Shown here in pieces: positions 8,605 through 15,364 of a DNA stretch of 34,592 bases; the first letter of the stretch is position 1; every line of letters begins with the position of its first letter. The position numbers were made by a program, and so were the translations under genes. This DNA comes from Thermoguttaceae bacterium (GTDB lineage Bacteria; Planctomycetota; Planctomycetia; Pirellulales; Thermoguttaceae), in NCBI GenBank assembly GCA_025062105.1, contig JANXAQ010000241.1:1-34592 (forward strand), read 5' to 3'. The notes under the pieces were generated by a model. It worked only from the letters and a program-made list of their open reading frames with translations, was not told the origin of the DNA and did not search any database.

Positions 8605-9823
8605 CTAAAGAGCCACTCCCCGAATCCCTTGCCTCTGCATAGGCCGACTGGTTTACCGCCAGACTGCTTGCCTGGGTTAGCCTCTTACTCTGAAAGACTT
8701 CTTGGTAGATTTGGAGGATTTGTTCCACATTTTTGTCAAACGGATGTTGTTCTGCTAATTGCCGAGCCGCCTCTGACATCTGCTCTCGAAGCTTCTGGTC
8801 GCAACAAATCTCGATTTTTCCTACCAACTCTTCGACATCCAGAGGGTCTTCTAATACGTAACCCTCCCGGCCACTGTGCAACAGCTCCTGCACGCCGTTG
8901 AATCGACTTGTGATCACCGGCAGTCCACTGGCCATTGCCTCCAAAACTACCAAACTGAAAGTATCGTAGAGCGTGGGATGCACATAGAGATCGGCGGCTG
9001 CGTAATAAGGGGCTGTATCCTCTACCGGGCCAACAAAACTGACCAAGCCTTTACCCCCCGCCCGAACGTTGCTGTTGTGGTTAGCGCCGGAACGTCGACC
9101 ACCGACTACCAGTAAATGAATCGGCACCCCTCGGCTAGCCAACCGACGGACTGCCTTGATCACCGTCGGTACCCCCTTAAGTCGGAAATTGTGTGCTATA
9201 ATTAAGACCACCAATGTTTCTTCATTCAGATGAAATTGACGGCGGATATCCTGACGCCACCGGCCTCGATTCTCTGGATGAAATCGGCGGATATCCACGC
9301 CATTATAGACCACCCGAATTTTGTCTGGGGGCACTCCATGGAAATGTTGAAAATCTCGAGCCGCTTGAGATGAAAGAGCCAAAAACACCCTCCCGTCGCT
9401 TCGATATTGCTTGGCCAACAACCGACATATCTCCCGATACCGGGGCAGGTATCGAATCAGCATTCGTTTCCAAGGCCGAAGCCAGCGCGGTAACAATAGT
9501 AACTTCTGTTCTGTTAAGGCCAGCCAAGAACCCCAATGCGGCTGAAAAACATCGCAGTACCAGCCTGCTCCTGTATCATGGATGATATCTAAGTCCAATT
9601 GACGAAGCTGGTGTTCGACTACTTGAGCAAAGCCCAGTCGGCTTAACCCAGCAGGGACCTGACAACAACTAATCCCTAGCCTTGCCGTCTGGAGGCAAAA
9701 AGTCTTTGAAATCACCCAAACCTGATGCCCCCGCTCTCGGAGAGCATGTACAAACTGCCATGACCACTGCTCCAAACCGCCCCGCTGCGGATCAAAATGC
9801 TCTACCACTACCCCGATTTTCAT
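8585..9823 (-). CDS. GT4-family glycosyltransferase, WaaG-like (paralogue 2)
   Basis: A GT-B, GT4-family glycosyltransferase (412 residues) paralogous to the one at 6913-8064. It begins MKIGVVVEHFDPQRGGLEQW, has VVLIIAHNFRLKGV followed by LLVVGG at the nucleotide-sugar lobe, and the donor motif LYDTFSLVVLEAMASGLP. The AHNFRLKGV segment is typical of WaaG-type enzymes that glucosylate heptose in the LPS core; this assignment is by resemblance. GGGAG lies about 7 bases before the ATG. The C-terminal ending RLLPF-stop is encoded by the terminus of family A copy A4, so the native end of the protein was probably replaced. Upstream on the same strand is the heptosyltransferase gene, which supports a core-oligosaccharide role. 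Confidence 0.9.
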   Translation of the reverse strand: MKIGVVVEHFDPQRGGLEQWSWQFVHALRERGHQVWVISKTFCLQTARLGISCCQVPAGLSRLGFAQVVEHQLRQLDLDIIHDTGAGWYCDVFQPHWGSWLALTEQKLLLLPRWLRPWKRMLIRYLPRYREICRLLAKQYRSDGRVFLALSSQAARDFQHFHGVPPDKIRVVYNGVDIRRFHPENRGRWRQDIRRQFHLNEETLVVLIIAHNFRLKGVPTVIKAVRRLASRGVPIHLLVVGGRRSGANHNSNVRAGGKGLVSFVGPVEDTAPYYAAADLYVHPTLYDTFSLVVLEAMASGLPVITSRFNGVQELLHSGREGYVLEDPLDVEELVGKIEICCDQKLREQMSEAARQLAEQHPFDKNVEQILQIYQEVFQSKRLTQASSLAVNQSAYAEARDSGSGSLARLLPF

Positions 9824-10204
9824 CCTGAGACTCCCTGCCAGTACCGACCTGTTAGTGACCTCTAGGGGCAGAGCGGAGGTCCCGTCCTCCTCCTTTTCGG
9901 CAGGGGCAGGTAGGCTTTGCCAGAATATGCCACCTCGCCCTTATCCTCTGCCGGGAGCAAGAATATCCATAAGCACCCATGGCTGGGATGGAAAAGGGAT
10001 TTTCCCAAAAGAGCCCTCCGAACAGAGGGAATAATCCGGATTTATGAAAACTGGAAAAAGGTTTTGGATTTAGGAAAAGGGATAGTATAGGGATTTGTGT
10101 AATCCTTGGTACACTATCAGTATCCATAATCGGGCCCTGCCCAGATTGGGAGAAAAAATAGGACTGTGCTCTCGGCAGAAATGTGCCTTGATTTCCTAGC
10201 GCCT
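9824..10204. other. gene-free gap between heptosyltransferase and glycosyltransferase genes
   Basis: A 127-codon frame spans most of this gap on the minus strand (9852-10235), but it overlaps the heptosyltransferase end, lacks a ribosome-binding site and has no recognisable domain. No family A, B or C repeat was seen here. Confidence 0.5.
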
Positions 10205-11260
10205 CTATGCCGCTTGACGTCCCAAGCTCATCCACATCTGCACCAATGCCTCATAAACCCGATCCACCGAGAGCTCTCTCATACAGGCATGGTGCCCTAA
10301 GGGGCATTTCGGCCGACCACAGCCAAGACAATCCAACTGCTCGACCATCAGGTCCACAGCCCTTTGGGTGGGGTTCCAGCTCCAGATCGGCTCTAACGGC
10401 CCATATAGCGTAATGACCGGCACCCCAAAGGCTGCCGCGATATGCCGGGGCCCACTATCTGTGGACACCATCAGCCGACCACGTCGCAACACCGCCTTAG
10501 CGGTCCCGAAATCCATCGGTTGATCGGCCATGGAGACCACATTTTCCCGAGCGGCTAATTGAACGATCTGTCGAGCCCGCTGCCGCTCGCTGGGGCCACA
10601 AAAGACTAAAACCTTTTGACCTAGCTGATCGACCACCCGTTGGGCCAACTGGGCAAAATATTCCACCGGCCAAAGCTTCGAGCTGCCAAAAGCACCGGAA
10701 CAATTGAGCACCACTGGGCGTTCTGCCCGCTGCCAACCAAACTGGGTCCAAACCGACTCAGCCGATTGCTCATCCTCAGGCCTGGTGGCAAGTTCTAAGC
10801 ACAGAGAGTCTCTCCTGCAACCAATCGCATCGGCTAACCCCAGATAATATTCGACCATCGGCATAGGTCGAATCCGTCCACCCTGCCTTGGCAGGGGCAC
10901 AGGATCGGTCAGAAGCCAATGCCGTCCATCCCGATCATAACCTACCCGCCTCCGAACTCCTCCTAAAGCCGCCATCAGGCCACTTCGCAATGAATTGGTC
11001 AGCAAAACCGCCAAGTCGCACCGCTGCCGCCGAAGCCGAGCTACTACTGCCCAAAATCTTGCTGTGGGATCGGAACCCTTAGGCTGATAGGACCAAAGTT
11101 CATTGAGCCAACTGGTACCACCCAAAAGCCCCCTCAGATAGGGTCGAATTATCCCCACAAGGTGGGCATTAGGACCGAAATGCCTTCTTAGGGTCCGGAG
11201 GGTGGGTGTTGCCATCGTAAGATCACCCACCCAATTGGGGAGAAAGATCACCACCTTCAT
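10205..11260 (-). CDS. ADP-heptose:LPS heptosyltransferase (GT9, WaaF-like)
   Basis: A GT9-family inverting heptosyltransferase (351 residues) that would transfer L-glycero-D-manno-heptose from ADP-heptose to an LPS-core-type acceptor at the inner membrane. It starts MKVVIFLPNWVGDLTMATPTL, with the family's NWVGD acceptor-side loop and an aspartate expected in catalysis. The C-terminal lobe has LNCSGAFGSSKLWPVEYFA, LVFCGP and STDSGPRHIAAAFGVPVITLYGP, which bind ADP-heptose. It ends with a cysteine-rich CLGCGRPKCPLGHHACM segment common in WaaF relatives. The ATG at 11260 has AAGGAT about 8 bases upstream; an in-frame ATG at 11275 is possible. It heads a minus-strand group with two WaaG-like genes, though the 380-base gap after it makes a single transcript uncertain. 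Confidence 0.92.
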   Translation of the reverse strand: MKVVIFLPNWVGDLTMATPTLRTLRRHFGPNAHLVGIIRPYLRGLLGGTSWLNELWSYQPKGSDPTARFWAVVARLRRQRCDLAVLLTNSLRSGLMAALGGVRRRVGYDRDGRHWLLTDPVPLPRQGGRIRPMPMVEYYLGLADAIGCRRDSLCLELATRPEDEQSAESVWTQFGWQRAERPVVLNCSGAFGSSKLWPVEYFAQLAQRVVDQLGQKVLVFCGPSERQRARQIVQLAARENVVSMADQPMDFGTAKAVLRRGRLMVSTDSGPRHIAAAFGVPVITLYGPLEPIWSWNPTQRAVDLMVEQLDCLGCGRPKCPLGHHACMRELSVDRVYEALVQMWMSLGRQAA

Positions 11261-11402
11261 GAGAAATCCTTGCATCCTTGCCTATTTTTTTCAGACTACT
11301 CTCCCACGGGGATGGGCAAGCCCTAAGAAAATACTCTTGGCACTTCGCAAAAGCGAGGAAAAACTACCCGCAAGCAGAGGGGTTTTTCGGCCTCCTACTT
11401 CA

Positions 11403-11556
11403 CACGACTTTTGCCATTTCTCCTAACTACCTTTGCCTCCAGCAGTTACGACAAAACCTCCTTTTTATCCACACAATAGTGCAATATTAACAATCAATAT
11501 TACAAGAGGTTAGAGCTTTACCCTTCCGAAACGTGGCTAAAAATGCCAAAAGTCCG
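11403..11556 (+). repeat. family A palindromic element, copy A5 (diverged)
   Basis: The left end ACGACTTTTGCCATTTC and the right end AAAATGCCAAAAGTCCGA are recognisable family A termini with several changes. The centre has the family's GTTACGACAAAA and TTACAAGAGGTTAGAG blocks. Confidence 0.7.
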
Positions 11557-11657
11557 AACATCCAGCCTTCCTATAATGTCAACAACCAAATCCGGAACGA
11601 AAGATATGCTTCGGAGCAGGCTTTGCCAAGAGCAATTTTTCCAGCAAGGCCCTTCCG

Positions 11658-11790
11658 GTCGCACTTTGCTATTTTTCCTACCTTGTTTTTCTCCAGGAGT
11701 TACGGCGAACGGCCCCTTTGCCCCTGTCGTTCCCTAACTCCAATAGGTCTAAGGAGTTAGAGCCTCCCCCCTCCGGCAGCTTCCTGTTAT
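11658..11790 (+). repeat. family A element, copy A6, right end missing
   Basis: The left end is degraded (GTCGCACTTTGCTATTTTT), but both internal arms are well kept: CCAGGAGTTACGGCGA and CCTAACTCC with GGAGTTAGAG. The right inverted terminus cannot be found. Confidence 0.65.
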
Positions 11791-11806
11791 ACTCATCTGT
11801 GGGAGG

Positions 11807-12090
11807 TATGTACCATCAGAAAGGCAGCAAGTCATGGCCCCACATAGGGGGAAACCAAACCTTTCGAAAGAAGCTAATTGCTACCTTGACGAAATGCTAA
11901 TATTTTTAAGTAAGGATCCGTTGGAAGCTCCGGAGTTGTATGGCTCAGAAACTGTTTTGGCTATATTGCCTATTTTATCTATTCTGGGTTCTTCAACGAG
12001 CTTTCGGCATTTGCCAACTGATATCCAAGATATCCAAGCACTTCAACGCCAACTTATGGATAACAGCGAGCCTTCGGCAGGGGGCCTGGA
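11807..12090 (+). repeat. family C dispersed repeat, copy 2
   Basis: It matches 14121-14410 over nearly all its length: the AGCAAxTxATxxCCCC block, CTTTCxAAAGAAGCT, TTCAACGAGCTTTxGGxATTTGCC, then TTCAACGCCAACTTxTGxATAAC and GCGAGCCT. Family B copy B2 follows about 40 bases later. Confidence 0.7.
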
Positions 12091-12129
12091 ATGGTAAAGG
12101 GAAAGAAGTATAAGAAATACCACCTGAGA

Positions 12130-12274
12130 GGAACCTTTCCATAATTCTAAGGATCCTTGTTTTCCCCCACCTCTGATCCAATATATAGAGGGTAACACTG
12201 CTAGCACTCTACATATAGTGAATATTTGGATAGCCACAGCTAAAGCGTACCAACTCAAAAATTCATAAAGTTCA
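12130..12274 (+). repeat. family B element, copy B2, right end truncated by B3
   Basis: It starts GGAACCTTTCCATAATT and carries the CCAATATATAGAGG, CTGCTAGCACT and GGATAGCCACAGCTAAAGC blocks seen in copy B7. It stops at GTTCAG, where copy B3 begins, so its right terminus was replaced. Confidence 0.7.
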
Positions 12275-12459
12275 GAAACCTCTGCATAATTTAAAGGGGA
12301 TATTTTTATCCCATTTTGGCTGGTTCTACCGCTAACACACAGGGGTTTCTAAACATTGCGAGCACTCAATAAGTAGTAGACGGCCAGGTAGGACAACGGA
12401 ACGGCTAGAGAATCGAAGATTCACAAATTCTTATAGTTCAGGATTATGCAGAGGTTACC
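12275..12459 (+). repeat. family B palindromic element, copy B3
   Basis: Perfect inverted termini AACCTCTGCATAAT and ATTATGCAGAGGTT bound a 185-bp element with internal blocks ATCCCATTTTGG, GAGCACTCAATAAGTAGTAG and ATAGTTCAGGATT. It stands head to tail with the truncated B2. Confidence 0.82.
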
Positions 12460-12490
12460 ACAGGCTTTGCCTGCTTTAGAAAAGCTTGGC

Positions 12491-12625
12491 TCAGCTTAAC
12501 CGGCCGCCTAGGCCTCGCATACAGATTAATCCAATCACTAACACGAGTAAAAACACCCATACCCAATCTCGGATCTCCATTTCGAGGATCCATCGTTGCA
12601 TCTGTCGGTAATATTCCCAGCCCAT
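12491..12625 (-). CDS. small membrane protein, 44 residues (function unknown)
   Basis: The frame encodes MGWEYYRQMQRWILEMEIRD followed by one strongly hydrophobic stretch (WVWVFLLVLVIGLICM, about residues 21-36) and a short basic tail. This is the shape of a single-pass membrane microprotein with its aromatic and charged N-terminus outside the helix. AAAGGACGAG lies a suitable distance before the ATG. It stands alone in the repeat-filled region with no operon partner. The even codon use, the ribosome-binding site and the clean hydrophobic segment argue that it is real; I do not recognise a named family. A short CAGGC/GCCTG hairpin lies just beyond its stop. Confidence 0.68.
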   Translation of the reverse strand: MGWEYYRQMQRWILEMEIRDWVWVFLLVLVIGLICMRGLGGRLS

Positions 12626-12682
12626 CGTCTCGTCCTTTCCCAACCCAAAGCTATTCTGTCAAATAGTAAAACCTGAGAAAAA

Positions 12683-12859
12683 CTAAGAAATCTTAAACCC
12701 TTTCTCAATCGCCGAGGGATTCTGTTTTATTCCTAAATTTTTGCGCAATTTTGGATTGTACTCCGTGGCCGCCTCCTCAAAATCTACGTTAATCCCCCGA
12801 TGGAGAAGGGCGAATTCCCGAAACTCTTCGGCCGAATGGAATACCCAAAGGGAAACCTT
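12683..12859 (-). pseudogene. possible remnant of a small gene (58 codons, no start)
   Basis: This open frame ends in TAG at 12683-12685 and is preceded in frame by TAA at 12860-12862. Its translation looks protein-like, with HSAEEFREFALLHRGINVDF and YNPKLRKNLGIKQNPSA, and few rare residues. There is no ATG, GTG or TTG start and no ribosome-binding site, so it may be the 3' piece of a decayed gene or chance. I do not recognise a family. Confidence 0.25.
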
Positions 12860-13030
12860 TTAAACTCCAGTTTGCTATTTTTAAGAAGCAATCTCTTTTT
12901 AGATGTCTAAACCATTTGAAAAACTATTTAGTAAAGAAAAAGTCTCAAAACATAAGTCTATGAAATTAAAGAAGTTACAAAAATTGTAAATGTCCAGTTC
13001 GAAGACTCTCCAGTTTTCACTTCCTAAATG

Positions 13031-13088
13031 CCCATTTTCTCCAAATGGGAAGGTCCCATGCCATTCCTCCCCTTTTACTAAAAAGGGG
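13031..13088. repeat. pair of adjacent perfect hairpins
   Basis: CCCATTT/AAATGGG (13031-13037 with 13043-13049) and CCCCTTTT/AAAAGGGG (13069-13076 with 13081-13088) stand about 20 bases apart. Neither is next to a gene end, so a terminator role is unlikely. Confidence 0.5.
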
Positions 13089-13378
13089 TAATGTTCCGCC
13101 CAGTTTCAAAGGAATATGCGTGGGAAATAGCTTCCTCTTGGGGCTGATTCTGCCTCACAAAGCAAAAACAGCGCTCAGAGTCCTCCTCACCCTACTGTAG
13201 CATATTTTTTAGGCATCCTTTGGGAGCGAAAGCCAGGACTTCCCGGGCAGCGGGGAAATATCGCTTCTGGTTGGAGTTTTAGCTATCCAGAGCTATTTTC
13301 CTCATTTTTGGGGAAAGAAGCAGACGGTTTTCGCCCTCCGGATACCTTTTGGAAAAAGCTGACCTCGCAACCACCTAC

Positions 13379-13440
13379 AGACCTTTGCATAATTCAGCAG
13401 AAAGATTTCATCCCATTTGGGGGGGCGCCCGTCTCAGGCC
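13379..13440 (+). repeat. family B fragment (left end only)
   Basis: GACCTTTGCATAATTCAG followed by a block ending ATCCCATTTGG matches the left part of family B. The rest of the element is absent. Confidence 0.5.
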
Positions 13441-13507
13441 CCCCATATGGGGTTCGTTGTGATATAGGAATCTCTGGCGTGCGGCTGATTGTTTGTGCTC
13501 CTTTTAG

Positions 13508-13654
13508 CTCGACTTTTGCCATTTTCCCTACTCCTTTTGTTTCCAGTAGTTACGACGATACTTTCTTTTGTTCACATAATTTCCTAAGTCCAATAGTTAC
13601 AAGGACTTATAGTTTTCCCCTTCCGTAAGAAGGCCTAAAATGGCAAAAGTCGAG
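13508..13654 (+). repeat. family A palindromic element, copy A7, perfect ends
   Basis: The 147-bp element has perfect 18-bp inverted termini, CTCGACTTTTGCCATTTT and AAAATGGCAAAAGTCGAG. The 5-bp direct repeat TTTAG abuts both ends (13503-13507 and 13655-13659). The inner hairpin reads CTAAGTCC/GGACTTA, a compensated version of CTAACTCC/GGAGTTAG in the other copies. Confidence 0.9.
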
Positions 13655-13933
13655 TTTAGAGGAGTCGGCGAAGATAGGTGGCTTTCTGCCCCATCGAGTC
13701 AGTCCTTGCCCTGGTAGCTCCTGCAGTCCAAGAGGCTCCGTACTGTAGCGGCCAGGAGTCGGATGAAGGATGTTTAGATTCCTACTATCTGTTCGAGGAG
13801 CAAACAGGGACGTAAAAGGGTTTGTTCTATGGGTAGGTGCGGGTGTGTAAAGCTGGTTTGGAGGGGGCCGAAGCCTATTTTTCTCTATATTGCCTATGTT
13901 GCCCAGTTAACCCACAAAATTGCAGCCGCACCC

Positions 13934-14120
13934 GAATCTCTGCAAAATCCTGAACATATAGTGAACTTTGTGAACCTTTGATCTTTAATCATTCAGTTGT
14001 CCTATCCGGACAGGTACCATCTATTGGGTGCTAGCAATCTTGGCACCCCTATATGTTGTGTTAGAGGGAGCACAGGCCAAAATGGTATAAAAACATCTCC
14101 TTTGAATTATGGAGAAGTTC
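13934..14120 (-). repeat. family B palindromic element, copy B4 (inverted)
   Basis: Reading on the minus strand, the element starts GAACTTCTCCATAATTC and ends ATTTTGCAGAGATTC. Inside are CTATTGGGTGCTAGCA and CAAAATGGTATAAAA, the reverse of blocks in B1. It abuts family C copy 3 with no spacer. Confidence 0.8.
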
Positions 14121-14410
14121 ATATACATTTTGGGGAGCTATTTCCCATCCCAACGGCAGCAAATGATTGCCCCAGATAGGAGAATAACGAGCCTTTCTAA
14201 AGAAGCTCAGCGTTACTTTGGAGAAATGGCAGCATTTAGGAAAGATCACTTCCAAGATCAAAAAGTGCTTGGTTTTAAAGACTGTCTTAGCTAGATCGCT
14301 TATTGGATCCATTCTGCGTTGTTCAACGAGCTTTTGGGATTTGCCTAAAGTAAACTTCGAACGGTTCAACGCCAACTTGTGTATAACGGCGAGCCTAAAC
14401 TCCTGCCCAA
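14121..14410 (+). repeat. family C dispersed repeat, copy 3
   Basis: It starts ATATACATTTTGGGG directly after B4 and shares its block order with copies 1 and 2, including CAAATGATTGCCCC, CTTTGGAGAAATG and TTCAACGAGCTTTTGGGATT. Near its end TTGTGTATAAC is an imperfect inverted match to its start, so the family may have short inverted termini. Confidence 0.68.
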
Positions 14411-14575
14411 CGTCTGGAGCTTCCCCATCCTATAAGCTTCCAAGGAGGGCTTTCTGGGAGAAGGCAATAAGCCATTAAGGTTTAGAAAACCCGAATGGGA
14501 TTGAACTGGTCTTGTCCAGGAGAAGGGTTGTGTGTTATTGTGATCCGCATTGATTTGGGAGGGAGAGAGCCTAAC

Positions 14576-14608
14576 CCACAATAGGGGGATATAACCCCCT
14601 TTTTGTGG
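14576..14608 (+). promoter_or_regulatory. hairpin in the wbpD leader
   Basis: CCACAA (14576-14581) pairs with TTGTGG (14603-14608), and inside it GGGGG (14584-14588) pairs with CCCCC (14595-14599) around an ATATAA loop. It lies about 55 bases before the wbpD start, the first gene of the polysaccharide locus. It could act in the leader transcript or as an operator; no T tract follows, so a terminator is less likely. Confidence 0.4.
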
Positions 14609-14662
14609 ATGACATGATCTAATCTTGGGTAGTAACCGAGACCAATCTGCACGAGGATTCTT

Positions 14663-15364
14663 ATGGAGAGGTCGGGATCTGAAACTTTTATTCATCCCAC
14701 CAGTATTGTAGATCCAGGTGCCCAGATTGGGGAGGGAACCAAAATCTGGCACTTTTGCCATATTTCAGCTGGAGCTGTCATTGGTCGGGGGTGCATTTTA
14801 GGCCAAGGTTGTTATGTGGGACCCCGAGTGCGCATCGGCGACCGGGTGAAGATCCAAAACGGGGTGAGCATTTACGAAGGAGTGATTTTGGAGGATGAGG
14901 TTTTCTGCGGCCCTCACATGATTTTTACCAATGTGATCAATCCCCGGGCTTTTATTGAGAGGAAGCACCAGTTTCGGCCCACCCGGGTTTGCCGGGGAGC
15001 AACAATTGGCGCTGGGGCAGTGATTATCTGTGGCCATACCATTGGACCGTATGCCATGATTGGGGCTGGCGCGGTGGTTACGAAAGATGTGCCGGCTTTT
15101 GGATTAGTGTATGGGAACCCTGCCCGGCTCCAGGGTTGGGTGGATACGACTGGAAATAAGTTAGTCTTTGATGCCAGTGGTCGGGCTGTAGGCCAGGATG
15201 GTACCGTCTATATGCTTCAAGACGGAGTAGTTTGGCGGGAGATTCCTTTAGGCCAGGCCCATCCGCTAGAAGCGCCGCTTCAGCTAGCTGCTTCGCCAGA
15301 GGTTTTTCGCCTCCGGACAGAATCCGACTGTGCTGGGGAATCTCAGAAGGAACAAGCAGCATGA
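14663..15364 (+). CDS. wbpD: UDP-GlcNAc3NA N-acetyltransferase (WbpD/WlbB-type, left-handed beta helix)
   Basis: WbpD N-acetylates the 3-amino group of UDP-GlcNAc3NA with acetyl-CoA, giving UDP-GlcNAc3NAcA in the cytoplasm. Residues about 8-160 are hexapeptide repeats of the left-handed beta helix ([56 protein letters not shown]), with the WHFCHI and [14 protein letters not shown] segments typical of WbpD relatives. A tail of about 70 residues ([20 protein letters not shown] onward) follows; in some relatives such a tail carries cysteine pairs, which are absent here. GAGG precedes the ATG. The stop overlaps the wbpE start (ATGA, 15361-15364). Neighbouring wbpE, wbpA, wbpB and wbpI make the assignment strong. 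Confidence 0.9.
   Translation: MERSGSETFIHPTSIVDPGAQIGEGTKIWHFCHISAGAVIGRGCILGQGCYVGPRVRIGDRVKIQNGVSIYEGVILEDEVFCGPHMIFTNVINPRAFIERKHQFRPTRVCRGATIGAGAVIICGHTIGPYAMIGAGAVVTKDVPAFGLVYGNPARLQGWVDTTGNKLVFDASGRAVGQDGTVYMLQDGVVWREIPLGQAHPLEAPLQLAASPEVFRLRTESDCAGESQKEQAA

Larger units (their letters stand above)
11261..12490. other. gene-free, repeat-filled gap (left part of the 3.4-kb repeat region)
   Basis: From left to right it holds family A copies A5 and A6, family C copy 2, family B copies B2 and B3. These cover most of the gap. Open frames of 60-87 codons here all run through the repeats in arbitrary registers and show no product. Confidence 0.6.
12626..14662. other. gene-poor gap (right part of the 3.4-kb repeat region)
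   Basis: It contains a possible gene remnant (12683-12859), two small hairpins near 13031-13088, a family B fragment (13379-13440), family A copy A7, family B copy B4 and family C copy 3. The stretches 12860-13030, 13090-13370 and 13660-13930 show nothing recognisable and the first of these is AT-rich. Confidence 0.55.

Noticed and set aside
9852..10235. 127-codon minus-strand frame between the heptosyltransferase and a GT4 gene
   Set aside because: It overlaps the heptosyltransferase end in another register, has no start signal and shows no domain or membrane pattern.
13031..13088. Hairpins as transcription terminators
   Set aside because: No gene ends within several hundred bases on either strand, and no T tract follows as a separate run.
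2100..13654. Family A copies as a CRISPR array
   Set aside because: The copies are kilobases apart, occur in both orientations, are longer than CRISPR repeats, and there are no cas genes.
14750..14764. CACTTTTGCCAT resembling a family A terminus
   Set aside because: It lies in the wbpD coding sequence, encodes the conserved WHFCHI segment, and has no partner terminus; coincidence.
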